The notes beneath the pieces were generated by a model. The model saw only the letters and a list, made by a program, of their open reading frames with translations. It had not been told where the DNA came from and did not search any database. A stretch of 18,407 nucleotides of DNA from Lachnospiraceae bacterium UBA3711 (lineage in GTDB: Bacteria > Bacillota > Clostridia > Lachnospirales > Lachnospiraceae), in NCBI GenBank assembly GCA_002371345.1, contig DFHY01000102.1, positions 1-18,407 of the forward strand. Direction: 5' to 3'. The position numbers and the translations under genes were made by a program. How positions within the stretch are numbered: position 1 is the first letter of the stretch; each line of letters begins with the position of its first letter. Below, piece after piece: positions 1-6,264 of the stretch.

Positions 1-24
1 AGGTACTTTTGACCCCAACATCAT
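1..24 (-). repeat. Partial ATGATGT..GGTCAAAAG intergenic repeat, cut by window edge
   Basis: Read on the minus strand, bases 24 to 6 give ATGATGTTGGGGTCAAAAG. This matches ATGATGTAAAGGTCAAAAG at 12363-12381 in 16 of 19 positions. The plus-strand core CTTTTGACCCC recurs exactly at 10047-10057. It looks like one end of a dispersed hairpin-type repeat whose other end lies left of the window. Family identity is inferred from these matches only. Confidence 0.5.
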
Positions 25-48
25 TATATTTCCTGCCATGAGGATTTC

Positions 49-104
49 AAGCCTGCCCCGTCAGGCTTACCTTGGTGCCGTGAGTTGTACTACGGCTTCA
101 GCCG
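49..104 (+). other. Short hairpins in the leader of the first gene
   Basis: Three small inverted repeats precede the first gene. AAGCCTG (49-55) pairs with CAGGCTT (62-68). GCCGT (77-81) pairs with ACGGC (92-96). CGGC (93-96) can instead pair with GCCG (101-104), which touches the GGAG ribosome-binding site at 104-107. The last two pairings compete for the same bases, so an on/off switch is conceivable, but the stems are short. No convincing promoter was seen here. Confidence 0.3.
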
Positions 105-113
105 GAGAATAAT

Positions 114-1397
114 ATGAAAACTGCTTTATCTCCCTCCAAACTGTACACAGCCATTGTGCGGCGCCTGCATTTTCTCGTGCTGCTTGCTCTGCTTGTGCCG
201 TGCTTCTGTCTGGTCGTCACCTTTGGCATGTCCCGTGAGGATGCAGCGTCTGCCTTATCGTGCTTTCTTCCTCTGTACTTCCTTACGCTCTCAATTGCGC
301 TTCCGGCCTCTTTTATGTATCTTCTCGAGAAAAAGATCCCGAATCTGGGCGTCTTTCTGCTGTGCGCCTGTCCTGTCTGTCTTCTGTACCTTGCCGGGCT
401 CTTTGCTCTTGAGGGATGGCTCAGCCTGAGTATACAGGGAGGTGAGAAGGTTCCTCAGGCTCTGATCCTTCTTCTGTTTCTGCTCGACGCTATTCGTATG
501 AGAACAAATGACAACAGCCGCAGGAAAGCGAAGGTTCAGGAGGATCACTCCTGGACAGGCGACATGTATCTTCTGCCTCTCCCGTCTATCGCCATTACGA
601 TCCCATTTGCTGTCATCTACATCGGAGCGCTGTTTCTCCACAGCCATGAGCTTGCCCAGACAGCTCTTGTCGGAGTCATTCTGTACTTTTTCATCGTATT
701 CCCCTGCCGCGTGCTTACCGGACGGGATGAGTATCTTGAAGGCCGGCATCATGTCAGCCGGGTTCCGGGGAACAGGATCTCACGCCTGCTGCGCCAGTAC
801 CTGGCCGGCGTTCTGATACCGTGCGTGCTGCTGGCCGCAGCTGCGCTGATGACCGCGGGAGGCCGTCATTTTCTTAATCTGCCGAAGTTCCGGCCGGATA
901 TATTTAACGCTCCCGACAACAGAGTTATGTATGAAGAGAGTGCTCTGCTGCGCGAGCTTCTCGCTGCCGGCAGTGCCGATGGAGGAGCCGCCCCTCCGGC
1001 ATGGCTTCTGTCTCTGCTTGATTTTATCGACAATGCGCTTACTGTCGTTCTCGCAGGAATTATCTTCTACGTGATCTGGGTGGGAGTCAGAAGCCTGATC
1101 ATACGTTTTCGCAGGCAGGATGGAGATTCCGGAAAGCCCCCGTCTCCCGGCGCTGCCGCTGATGAACATATAAGTCTGAAAACATCCGGCAAGACAGCTC
1201 CCGCAACTCTTACAGAAGGGCGCATCCGGAGGCGTTACCGCCGCACGATCCTTCATTTCAGGGGCCAGGCTCCGGATCCGTATGAAACGCCATCTCTGAT
1301 GGAGGAGAGGTCCCGTCTTCCTGATACTCCCGGGATGCATTCGCTGCATGAAGAGTACGAGCGCGCCAGATACGGGCCGAATAGTAAGAAGACATAA
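114..1397 (+). CDS. Polytopic membrane protein with DUF4129-like C-terminal tail
   Basis: 427 residues, function unknown. Hydrophobic segments lie near residues 18-38, 48-70, 77-100, 114-127, 153-175, 182-200, 229-249 and 304-330, suggesting about eight membrane spans, followed by a basic, proline-rich cytosolic tail. The end of the tail (about 369-421: IRRRYRRTILHF, then ETPS, then LHEEYERARYG) resembles the C-terminal pattern of DUF4129 proteins, where an Arg-rich helix is followed by an ETP motif and a YERARYG ending. In many bacteria DUF4129 proteins sit beside MoxR ATPase, DUF58 and transglutaminase genes; those would have to lie left of this window. The ATG has GGAG six bases upstream. 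It is followed by a strong terminator, so it ends its transcription unit. The membrane assignment is firm; the DUF4129 link is a motif-level inference. Confidence 0.7.
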   Translation: MKTALSPSKLYTAIVRRLHFLVLLALLVPCFCLVVTFGMSREDAASALSCFLPLYFLTLSIALPASFMYLLEKKIPNLGVFLLCACPVCLLYLAGLFALEGWLSLSIQGGEKVPQALILLLFLLDAIRMRTNDNSRRKAKVQEDHSWTGDMYLLPLPSIAITIPFAVIYIGALFLHSHELAQTALVGVILYFFIVFPCRVLTGRDEYLEGRHHVSRVPGNRISRLLRQYLAGVLIPCVLLAAAALMTAGGRHFLNLPKFRPDIFNAPDNRVMYEESALLRELLAAGSADGGAAPPAWLLSLLDFIDNALTVVLAGIIFYVIWVGVRSLIIRFRRQDGDSGKPPSPGAAADEHISLKTSGKTAPATLTEGRIRRRYRRTILHFRGQAPDPYETPSLMEERSRLPDTPGMHSLHEEYERARYGPNSKKT

Positions 1398-1417
1398 TGT
1401 CCTCACACTTTTCCGTT

Positions 1418-1447
1418 AACGCGGAATTGATTATTCCGCGTTTTTTT
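1418..1447 (+). terminator. Intrinsic terminator after the membrane protein gene
   Basis: A perfect 10-bp stem, AACGCGGAAT (1418-1427) with ATTCCGCGTT (1433-1442), encloses a 5-base loop and runs into seven T residues (1441-1447). This is a textbook rho-independent terminator and separates the first gene from the STAS operon. Confidence 0.93.
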
Positions 1448-1524
1448 GTATAATGATATATAGGCTTAAACCTGAGATCGTAATCTGAGACAGAGACAGG
1501 TTGCCTGACCTGGTATGACAGGTG

Positions 1525-1533
1525 TGATATAAT
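1525..1533 (+). promoter_or_regulatory. Extended -10 promoter for the STAS-HATPase-gpsA operon
   Basis: TGATATAAT is a perfect -10 (TATAAT, 1528-1533) with an upstream TGn extension. No good -35 is placed at 16-18 bp; TTGCCT at 1501-1506 is 21 bp away. It lies after the terminator and about 36 bp before the STAS start, where a promoter is expected. Confidence 0.6.
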
Positions 1534-1555
1534 CTGTAAGTTAAATGAAACATCC

Positions 1556-1562
1556 AAGGAGG
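1556..1562 (+). promoter_or_regulatory. Ribosome-binding site fixing the STAS start
   Basis: AAGGAGG lies six bases before the ATG at 1569. It excludes the upstream in-frame ATG at 1545, which would place this Shine-Dalgarno inside the coding region. Confidence 0.85.
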
Positions 1563-1568
1563 TTCATT

Positions 1569-1868
1569 ATGTTAAATATCGAAAAGCAAATCAACGGTGC
1601 AGATGCCACGGTCATTCTCGAGGGAAGGCTCGATACGACTACCGCTCCCCAGCTCGAGAATGAGTTGAAGAGCTTTATGGAGTCCATCACCAATCTGGTA
1701 TTTGATTTTGAGAAGCTGGAGTACATCTCCTCGGCCGGTCTCAGAGTTCTGCTCACCGCTCAGAAGTTTATGTCCAAGCAGGGCAGCATGAAGCTGATCC
1801 ATGTCAAAGACGACGTGAATGAGATCTTCGAGGTTACCGGTTTCTCTGACATCCTTACGATCGAATAA
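1569..1868 (+). CDS. STAS-domain anti-sigma factor antagonist (RsbV/SpoIIAA-like)
   Basis: 99 residues, a single STAS domain, typical length for the family. Such proteins bind an anti-sigma kinase when unphosphorylated and release its partner; phosphorylation of a conserved serine switches them off. The signature LEYISSAGLRVLL (about 50-62) carries the switch site; Ser55, two residues before the Gly, aligns with the phosphorylated serine of RsbV. The N-terminal strand VILEGRLDTTTAPQLE is also typical. The start at 1569 is chosen because of the AAGGAGG six bases upstream. The next gene encodes the expected HATPase partner. No sigma factor or PP2C phosphatase gene is in the window, so the pathway controlled is unknown; control of something other than a sigma factor is possible. 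Confidence 0.9.
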   Translation: MLNIEKQINGADATVILEGRLDTTTAPQLENELKSFMESITNLVFDFEKLEYISSAGLRVLLTAQKFMSKQGSMKLIHVKDDVNEIFEVTGFSDILTIE

Positions 1869-1882
1869 ACATTGCTTCGTGT

Positions 1883-1904
1883 GAATATCCCCCTGCGGGT
1901 ATTC
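1883..1904 (+). other. Small hairpin between STAS and HATPase genes
   Basis: GAATA (1883-1887) pairs with TATTC (1900-1904), with additional C:G pairs inside. There is no T-run, so it is not a terminator. It could affect mRNA stability or the ratio of the two products; this is speculative. Confidence 0.3.
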
Positions 1905-1938
1905 CCTGGAGAACGTAAGGAGGTGAGGATCTATCTTT

Positions 1939-2406
1939 ATGTCAAGGAAGAATATAAAGATTCTGGCGGTTCTTGATAACCTGTCGAAGGTTCTTGAGAG
2001 TGTTGACGCGCAGCTTGACGCGGCTGACTGCCCGCTGAAGACCAAGATGCAGGTTGACGTTGCCGTTGAGGAGCTTTTTGTCAACATTGCCAACTATGCT
2101 TATGTGCCTGACACAGGAGACGCGGACATCCTCATTGAGATTATGGACAGCTGCCCGATTCCGGAGGATTGTCAGGAAGATATATCCGACATCGACCGCA
2201 GCGGCAACTGGCTGCGGGTCACTCTGTCTGATTCCGGAACGCCGTTTAATCCTCTTCTGAAAGAGGATCCTGATGTCACTCTGTCCGCGCAGGATCGCAG
2301 GATCGGAGGTCTTGGCATATTCATGGTGAAGAAGAGCATGGACTACATGTACTATGAATTTAAGGACGGCAAGAATAACATCAGTATCTGTAAGAAGCTC
2401 AGTTAG
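1939..2406 (+). CDS. RsbW-like anti-sigma regulatory HATPase (serine kinase)
   Basis: 155 residues. It has a GHKL-type ATP-binding fold as found in anti-sigma kinases that phosphorylate STAS antagonists. The N-box is VAVEELFVNIANYAY (about 41-55, with Glu44/45 and Asn49), the G1 box is LSDSGTPFNPL (97-106) and the G2 box is RIGGLGIFMVKKSMD (121-135), so ATP binding should be intact. An acidic, Cys-containing stretch of about 20 residues (71-90) sits between the N- and G1 boxes and is longer than in classical RsbW. AAGGAGGTGAGG precedes the ATG. The gene follows the STAS gene by 70 bp and precedes gpsA by 24 bp, so all three are probably co-transcribed. The partner-switch role follows from family and neighbour; the ultimate target is not visible. 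Confidence 0.86.
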   Translation: MSRKNIKILAVLDNLSKVLESVDAQLDAADCPLKTKMQVDVAVEELFVNIANYAYVPDTGDADILIEIMDSCPIPEDCQEDISDIDRSGNWLRVTLSDSGTPFNPLLKEDPDVTLSAQDRRIGGLGIFMVKKSMDYMYYEFKDGKNNISICKKLS

Positions 2407-2430
2407 TTCTGCTGATTAAGGAGAGACGAT

Positions 2431-3447
2431 ATGGCTGATATTGGAGTGCTCGGCGCCGGCACATGGGGTATGGCGCTTACCAGGATGCTCTCTCTGACCG
2501 GCCATGATGTGACCGTGTGGTCCGCGCTGCCGCAGGAAATCGAAGAATTCTCGAGAACCAGAAGGCAGCCGAACCTTCCGGGCATGATAATACCCGACGA
2601 GGTCATTTTCACCTCAGACATCAGGCAGGCATGCGAATCGAAGGATCTGCTCCTGTTTGTGGTTCCCTCTGTATTTGTACGTTCAACCGCGGCTGAGGCA
2701 GCGCCTTTCATTCCGGAAGGTCAGCTGATCGCAGACGCGGCCAAGGGAATAGAGAGCGGAACTCTGATGACTCTGACCCAGGTCATTTCCGACGAGCTGG
2801 AGAAGGCGGGCAAGACGGCAAGGCTTGTCGCGCTGTCGGGTCCCACCCACGCAGAGGAAGTCGCGAAAGACCTTCCGACCACTATTGTTGCGGCAAGCCA
2901 TGACGAAGACGCGGCTCTCATGGTGCAGCGTATCTTCATGAACGACGTCATGCGGGTGTACACCAACGATGATATCACCGGGGTTGAATTGTGCGGTGCG
3001 ATGAAGAACATCATCGCGCTTGCGAGCGGCGCTGCTCTTGGACTTGGTTACGGCGACAACACTAAGGCCGCGCTCATCACCAGGGGTATGCATGAGATTA
3101 CATGTCTGGGCATAGCGATGGGCTGCGACAGCAGGACATTTTCGGGACTGGCCGGAATCGGAGACCTTATCGTCACCGCTACCTCAAATCATTCCCGCAA
3201 CAACCGCTGCGGACACCTGATCGGTCAGGGGCTTTCTCCGGAGGATGCTATCAGGGAGGTCGGCATGGTAGTCGAGGGTATCAACGCGATCCCCGCTGCC
3301 CTGGAGCTGAAGGATAAGTACGGGATCGACATGCCTCTCGTCGACGCCATCGACGCGGTAGTCAACCATGGCGCGGATCCGAAGCAGACTGTACATCATC
3401 TCATGACGCGCGCTCCGCGGTCCGAGCTGGAGTACCGCAGGTCATGA
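2431..3447 (+). CDS. gpsA: NAD(P)H-dependent glycerol-3-phosphate dehydrogenase
   Basis: 338 residues, normal length. GpsA reduces dihydroxyacetone phosphate to sn-glycerol-3-phosphate, the backbone for phospholipid synthesis, in the cytosol. The Rossmann nucleotide-binding motif GAGTWG is at 8-13. The substrate loop AKGIE is at 104-108, SGPTHAEEVA at 136-145, and the catalytic lysine region GAMKNIIALASG at 189-200 (Lys192). The C-terminal family signature SGLAGIGDLIVT..SNHSRNNRCG spans 238-261. AAGGAGAG lies six bases before the ATG. It appears to be the last gene of the STAS-HATPase operon and ends with an intrinsic terminator. All key residues are present. The pairing with an anti-sigma switch module is unusual, since gpsA more often neighbours plsY or der. 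Confidence 0.97.
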   Translation: MADIGVLGAGTWGMALTRMLSLTGHDVTVWSALPQEIEEFSRTRRQPNLPGMIIPDEVIFTSDIRQACESKDLLLFVVPSVFVRSTAAEAAPFIPEGQLIADAAKGIESGTLMTLTQVISDELEKAGKTARLVALSGPTHAEEVAKDLPTTIVAASHDEDAALMVQRIFMNDVMRVYTNDDITGVELCGAMKNIIALASGAALGLGYGDNTKAALITRGMHEITCLGIAMGCDSRTFSGLAGIGDLIVTATSNHSRNNRCGHLIGQGLSPEDAIREVGMVVEGINAIPAALELKDKYGIDMPLVDAIDAVVNHGADPKQTVHHLMTRAPRSELEYRRS

Positions 3448-3508
3448 TTTTCTCCGTCGGCAGTTATGCGCCGGCATGCAGTCTTTTATTTTTACACAGC
3501 ATCTATTC

Positions 3509-3537
3509 CGGCAGGCAATAGCCTGCCGTTTTCTGTT
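3509..3537 (+). terminator. Intrinsic terminator after gpsA
   Basis: CGGCAGGC (3509-3516) and GCCTGCCG (3521-3528) form a perfect 8-bp stem around an AATA loop, followed by the T-rich tract TTTTCTGTT. It closes the STAS-HATPase-gpsA operon. Confidence 0.88.
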
Positions 3538-3582
3538 GCCCTGCGGAATTGGTTTGAAATTGGCCGTCATAAACACCGGGGC

Positions 3583-3610
3583 TTGACTTTACCGGATGAT
3601 TTGAGATAAT
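3583..3610 (+). promoter_or_regulatory. Sigma-A-type promoter for the NhaC antiporter gene
   Basis: TTGACT (3583-3588) and GATAAT (3605-3610) are separated by 16 bp. Both hexamers differ from consensus at one position. Transcription would start near 3617, giving a leader of about 115 bases. Confidence 0.75.
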
Positions 3611-3635
3611 AACCATATCACTTCAACATTGTAAA

Positions 3636-3699
3636 GCGTCAAAACGCAGAAGACAGCTCACGCTGCCGTGCGTTCAGACGCCGCTCCGCCGACGGCGGA
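3636..3699 (+). other. Folded 5' leader of the NhaC gene, candidate cis-regulatory RNA
   Basis: Three nested pairings form one long hairpin: GCGTC (3636-3640) with GACGC (3677-3681), AACGCA (3643-3648) with TGCGTT (3669-3674), and CAGC (3654-3657) with GCTG (3662-3665). Small asymmetric internal loops separate the stems. A second hairpin, TCCGCC (3685-3690) with GGCGGA (3694-3699), follows 18 bases before the Shine-Dalgarno. The position between promoter and start codon suits a riboswitch or thermosensor-like element. No known riboswitch class was recognised by eye. Confidence 0.45.
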
Positions 3700-3717
3700 A
3701 TTGATCGATGTGTACAC

Positions 3718-3726
3718 AGGAGGAGG
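3718..3726 (+). promoter_or_regulatory. Ribosome-binding site fixing the NhaC start
   Basis: AGGAGGAGG lies four bases before the ATG at 3731. It rules out the in-frame GTG at 3668, which has no ribosome-binding site and would add 21 residues translated across the leader hairpins. Confidence 0.85.
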
Positions 3727-3730
3727 CAGT

Positions 3731-5368
3731 ATGAAACAATTGTACAAACACAGACGTGCCCTGATTCTGCTTACAGGGCTTGCCGCCATCATGCTGGTTA
3801 TGCCGGCGATGGCTGAGGATGCAGCGGAGAAGATAGCGGCAACCTCTCATTACTACAACACGTTCTGGGCTCTGGTGCCATCTTTCGTGGCTATTATTCT
3901 CGCCCTGATAACAAAAGAGGTCTATTCTTCACTGTTCATCGGAATCACGGTCGGTGCTGTGCTGGCCGCAAACGGCAACTTCGAGCGCACTCTTGAAAAC
4001 ATTTTCACTAACGGGATCGTGGCCTCGGTGTCCGATTCCTACAATGTCGGTATTCTGGTGTTCCTGATCATGCTCGGATCGATAGTCGCCCTCATGAACA
4101 AGGCCGGCGGTTCCGCGGCATTCGGGCGCTGGGCTGAGGATCACATCAAGACCCGCAGAGGCGCCCAGCTGTCAACCATACTCCTGGGTATCCTGATCTT
4201 TATCGATGACTATTTCAACTGCCTTACGGTCGGCTCCGTCATGCGTCCGGTCACAGACCGCCACAAGATCTCGAGAGCAAAGCTGGCCTACCTGATCGAT
4301 GCCACCGCAGCTCCGATATGTATCATCGCTCCCATTTCTTCGTGGGCAGCCGCGGTTTCCGGCTTCGTCGCGGACGGTTCAGGTCTTGCGCTGTTTATCA
4401 GGACTATCCCGTATAACTTCTACGCGCTTCTTACCATAGCGATGATGCTCACTCTTACCATCAAGAATATCGACTACGGCCCGATGGCAAAGTATGAAAA
4501 GAACGCCAAGGCCGGCGACATTTTCTCCGGTCCGAATCCTTATGAAAATGAGACCGATAAGGTGCCTGAGGGTAAGGGCCGTGTGATCGATCTTGTGCTT
4601 CCGATCATCGTGCTCGTAACCTGCTGCGTCATCGGCATGGTGTACACCGGGGGAATCTTCAGCGGCGCGAACTTTATCGACGCGTTTTCCAACTCCGACG
4701 CTTCCATCGGCCTGATGCTGGGTTCGGCTTTCGGACTTCTGTTTTCCATTATCTATTATGTAGCCCGCAAGTCATTCTCCTTCCGCGAGGCTATGGGCTG
4801 CATACCGGAAGGCTTCAAGGCTATGGTTCCTGCTATCATGATCCTGGTATTCGCATGGTCACTGAAGAATATGACCTCCTTCCTCGGAGCCGACGTCTAT
4901 GTCGCCGGAGTCATCGAGGGTTCGGCAAGAGGGCTGCAAATGTTCCTGCCGGCTGTCATTTTCCTGATCGGCTGTGTTCTGAGCTTCGCGACAGGCACCA
5001 GCTGGGGTACATTCGGCATCCTGATTCCTATCGTACTCGAGGCCTTCCCGTGGTCGCAGGGCAATCCGATCTCCATCGTCTGCGTCGCCGCCTGCATGGC
5101 CGGCGCTGTCTGCGGAGACCACTGCAGCCCTATCTCGGATACGACTATCATGTCGTCCGCCGGTGCTCAGTGTGAGCATGTCAATCATGTCTCGACCCAG
5201 CTGCCGTACGCCATGACCTGCGCGGTCGTTTCGGCTATAGGCTACCTTATCGCCGGAATCTTCGCGGTTCACAGCATACCGGCCGTAATTGCTCTTCCAA
5301 TGGCAGCGCTTCTTATGATCACTGTCACCGTAGTTATCGGAAGGAAGACCGACGAGGCAGAGGGCTGA
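3731..5368 (+). CDS. NhaC-family Na+/H+ antiporter
   Basis: 545 residues, a polytopic inner-membrane protein with roughly eleven to twelve hydrophobic segments. The family exchanges cytosolic Na+ for protons, or sometimes carries organic acids. Family hallmarks are FIDDYFNCLTVGSVMRP (157-173), DATAAPICIIAPISSW (190-205) and GDHCSPISDTT (462-472), all in intact membrane context. The N-terminus is basic, then hydrophobic, then AMA-ED at about 26-30, which looks like a cleavable signal peptide preceding the first transport helix. The gene has its own promoter, a folded leader and a downstream terminator, so it is probably monocistronic. The substrate cannot be fixed from sequence: NhaC relatives include malate/lactate exchangers. 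The family call is firm, the substrate is not. Confidence 0.9.
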   Translation: MKQLYKHRRALILLTGLAAIMLVMPAMAEDAAEKIAATSHYYNTFWALVPSFVAIILALITKEVYSSLFIGITVGAVLAANGNFERTLENIFTNGIVASVSDSYNVGILVFLIMLGSIVALMNKAGGSAAFGRWAEDHIKTRRGAQLSTILLGILIFIDDYFNCLTVGSVMRPVTDRHKISRAKLAYLIDATAAPICIIAPISSWAAAVSGFVADGSGLALFIRTIPYNFYALLTIAMMLTLTIKNIDYGPMAKYEKNAKAGDIFSGPNPYENETDKVPEGKGRVIDLVLPIIVLVTCCVIGMVYTGGIFSGANFIDAFSNSDASIGLMLGSAFGLLFSIIYYVARKSFSFREAMGCIPEGFKAMVPAIMILVFAWSLKNMTSFLGADVYVAGVIEGSARGLQMFLPAVIFLIGCVLSFATGTSWGTFGILIPIVLEAFPWSQGNPISIVCVAACMAGAVCGDHCSPISDTTIMSSAGAQCEHVNHVSTQLPYAMTCAVVSAIGYLIAGIFAVHSIPAVIALPMAALLMITVTVVIGRKTDEAEG

Positions 5369-5403
5369 CAGAAGCCCTATCAGATCTTTGTCATAAGCTA
5401 TTA

Positions 5404-5461
5404 TTCAGCCCCCAATTGTTCAGAATGCGGAACATCCTGAGCTGCCGGGGGCTGAACTTTT
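5404..5461 (+). terminator. Terminator after NhaC, related to the repeat hairpins
   Basis: TTCAGCCCCC (5404-5413) and GGGGGCTGAA (5447-5456) form a perfect 10-bp stem, with a smaller inner hairpin TGTTC (5417-5421)/GAACA (5430-5434), followed by CTTTTC. The ends and the CTGAGCTG..GGGGG..CTGAA right arm resemble those of the larger repeat at 7300-7529, so this may be a minimal member of that family acting as a terminator. Confidence 0.7.
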
Positions 5462-5481
5462 CATTAAAGATAAAATACCTC

Positions 5482-5509
5482 TTGCATTTCTCAGCCGATG
5501 TGCTATCAT
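5482..5509 (+). promoter_or_regulatory. Promoter for the Tad-type gene pair
   Basis: TTGCAT (5482-5487) and TATCAT (5504-5509) are 16 bp apart, and the -10 carries an upstream TGC extension. Transcription would start near 5516, leaving a leader of about 135 bases before the prepilin peptidase gene. Confidence 0.65.
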
Positions 5510-5531
5510 AGTGCCATGTCAGACAGTGCAT

Positions 5532-5545
5532 ATCAATATATTGAT
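5532..5545 (+). promoter_or_regulatory. Perfect 14-bp palindrome, possible operator
   Basis: ATCAATATATTGAT is its own reverse complement. It lies about 16 bp after the predicted transcription start of the Tad-type pair, a typical position for a repressor site. No cognate regulator gene is adjacent, so its function is unproven. Confidence 0.35.
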
Positions 5546-5650
5546 TTTGCATCACATCTTGTGTGACATCTGCATCTGTATTTCAGATCATACGCAATCA
5601 CATTTTAAGTTCTAAAATTACTCCGGCGTCTTCATATAAAGAGGTCTCAT

Positions 5651-6238
5651 ATGGATATTCAGATCCTTCTTGTCTTTGCTCTTGTCTGCGCGGTTTCCGA
5701 TCTCAGGACCCGTCTTATTCCGAATACTCTCATGCTGTGCGGTTTCTTGTGGGCTCTTCTCGACAGGTTTGTCATGGCCGTTAATGTATGTCAGGCCGCC
5801 TCGTCTTCCGGCAGCGTTCTCTCTGCCTGCTCCGGCGCCATAGTGATCCTTGCCGACGGTCTTGCGGGATTCCTGCTGCCGTGGATACTTCTCGGCTGCC
5901 TGGCGGCCCTGAAGATGTTCGGAGGCGCCGACGTGAAGCTTCTCTCTGTTATCGGCCTGCAGCTTGGTCTTAAGGACTGTTTTCTTGTCATGGTTTATTC
6001 CCTGTTCACAGCCGCAGCGATATCCGCCGTTATTGTAATCAGGCAGCGCAGTCTCGTGGTTCGTCTCACATACTTCTACAGATATCTTGTCAGTGTGATG
6101 GCCGGAAACAAATTGACCGCCTACCGGTCCGGAGATGAAGACCAGTCTGCTGAATTCTCATTTGCGCTCCCCGTACTCATCGCACTGCTGACGGTATTGA
6201 TTACAAAAGGAACTATTGAAACCAATATCATAGTTTGA
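5651..6238 (+). CDS. A24-family prepilin peptidase (TadV/CpaA-like)
   Basis: 195 residues. This is a membrane aspartyl protease of the type that cleaves the leader of Flp-type prepilins at the cytosolic face. The two catalytic aspartates are in the usual contexts: SDLRTRLIPN (16-25, Asp17) and GGADVKLLS (91-99, Asp94, matching the GxGDxK motif). Hydrophobic segments surround these, and there is no N-terminal methylase domain, as expected for the short Tad form rather than PilD. AAAGAGGT lies upstream of the ATG. The stop is 26 bp before the TadZ-like start, so the two form an operon. No prepilin, TadA ATPase or TadB/TadC gene is present in the window, so its substrate must be encoded elsewhere. 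Confidence 0.86.
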   Translation: MDIQILLVFALVCAVSDLRTRLIPNTLMLCGFLWALLDRFVMAVNVCQAASSSGSVLSACSGAIVILADGLAGFLLPWILLGCLAALKMFGGADVKLLSVIGLQLGLKDCFLVMVYSLFTAAAISAVIVIRQRSLVVRLTYFYRYLVSVMAGNKLTAYRSGDEDQSAEFSFALPVLIALLTVLITKGTIETNIIV

Positions 6239-6250
6239 AGCATTGCCAAA

Positions 6251-6257
6251 AAGGAGG
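6251..6257 (+). promoter_or_regulatory. Ribosome-binding site fixing the TadZ-like start
   Basis: AAGGAGG lies seven bases before the ATG at 6265. It excludes the upstream in-frame TTG at 6235, which overlaps the previous stop codon. Confidence 0.85.
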
Positions 6258-6264
6258 TTTGTCT

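Noticed and set aside
780..1406. 208-codon minus-strand frame
   Set aside because: Antisense shadow of the membrane protein gene; low-complexity composition, no start signal.
1572..2093. 173-codon minus-strand frame opposite the STAS and HATPase genes
   Set aside because: Spans two well-supported genes in antisense and carries no recognisable motif.
3685..3699. Guanidine-II (mini-ykkC) riboswitch hairpin
   Set aside because: The sequence can be read with an ACGG loop, but the companion hairpin lacks an ACGR loop and the gene is not a guanidine exporter.
4855..5175. Arg-rich plus-strand frame inside the antiporter gene
   Set aside because: Composition typical of an out-of-frame reading of a GC-rich membrane protein gene.
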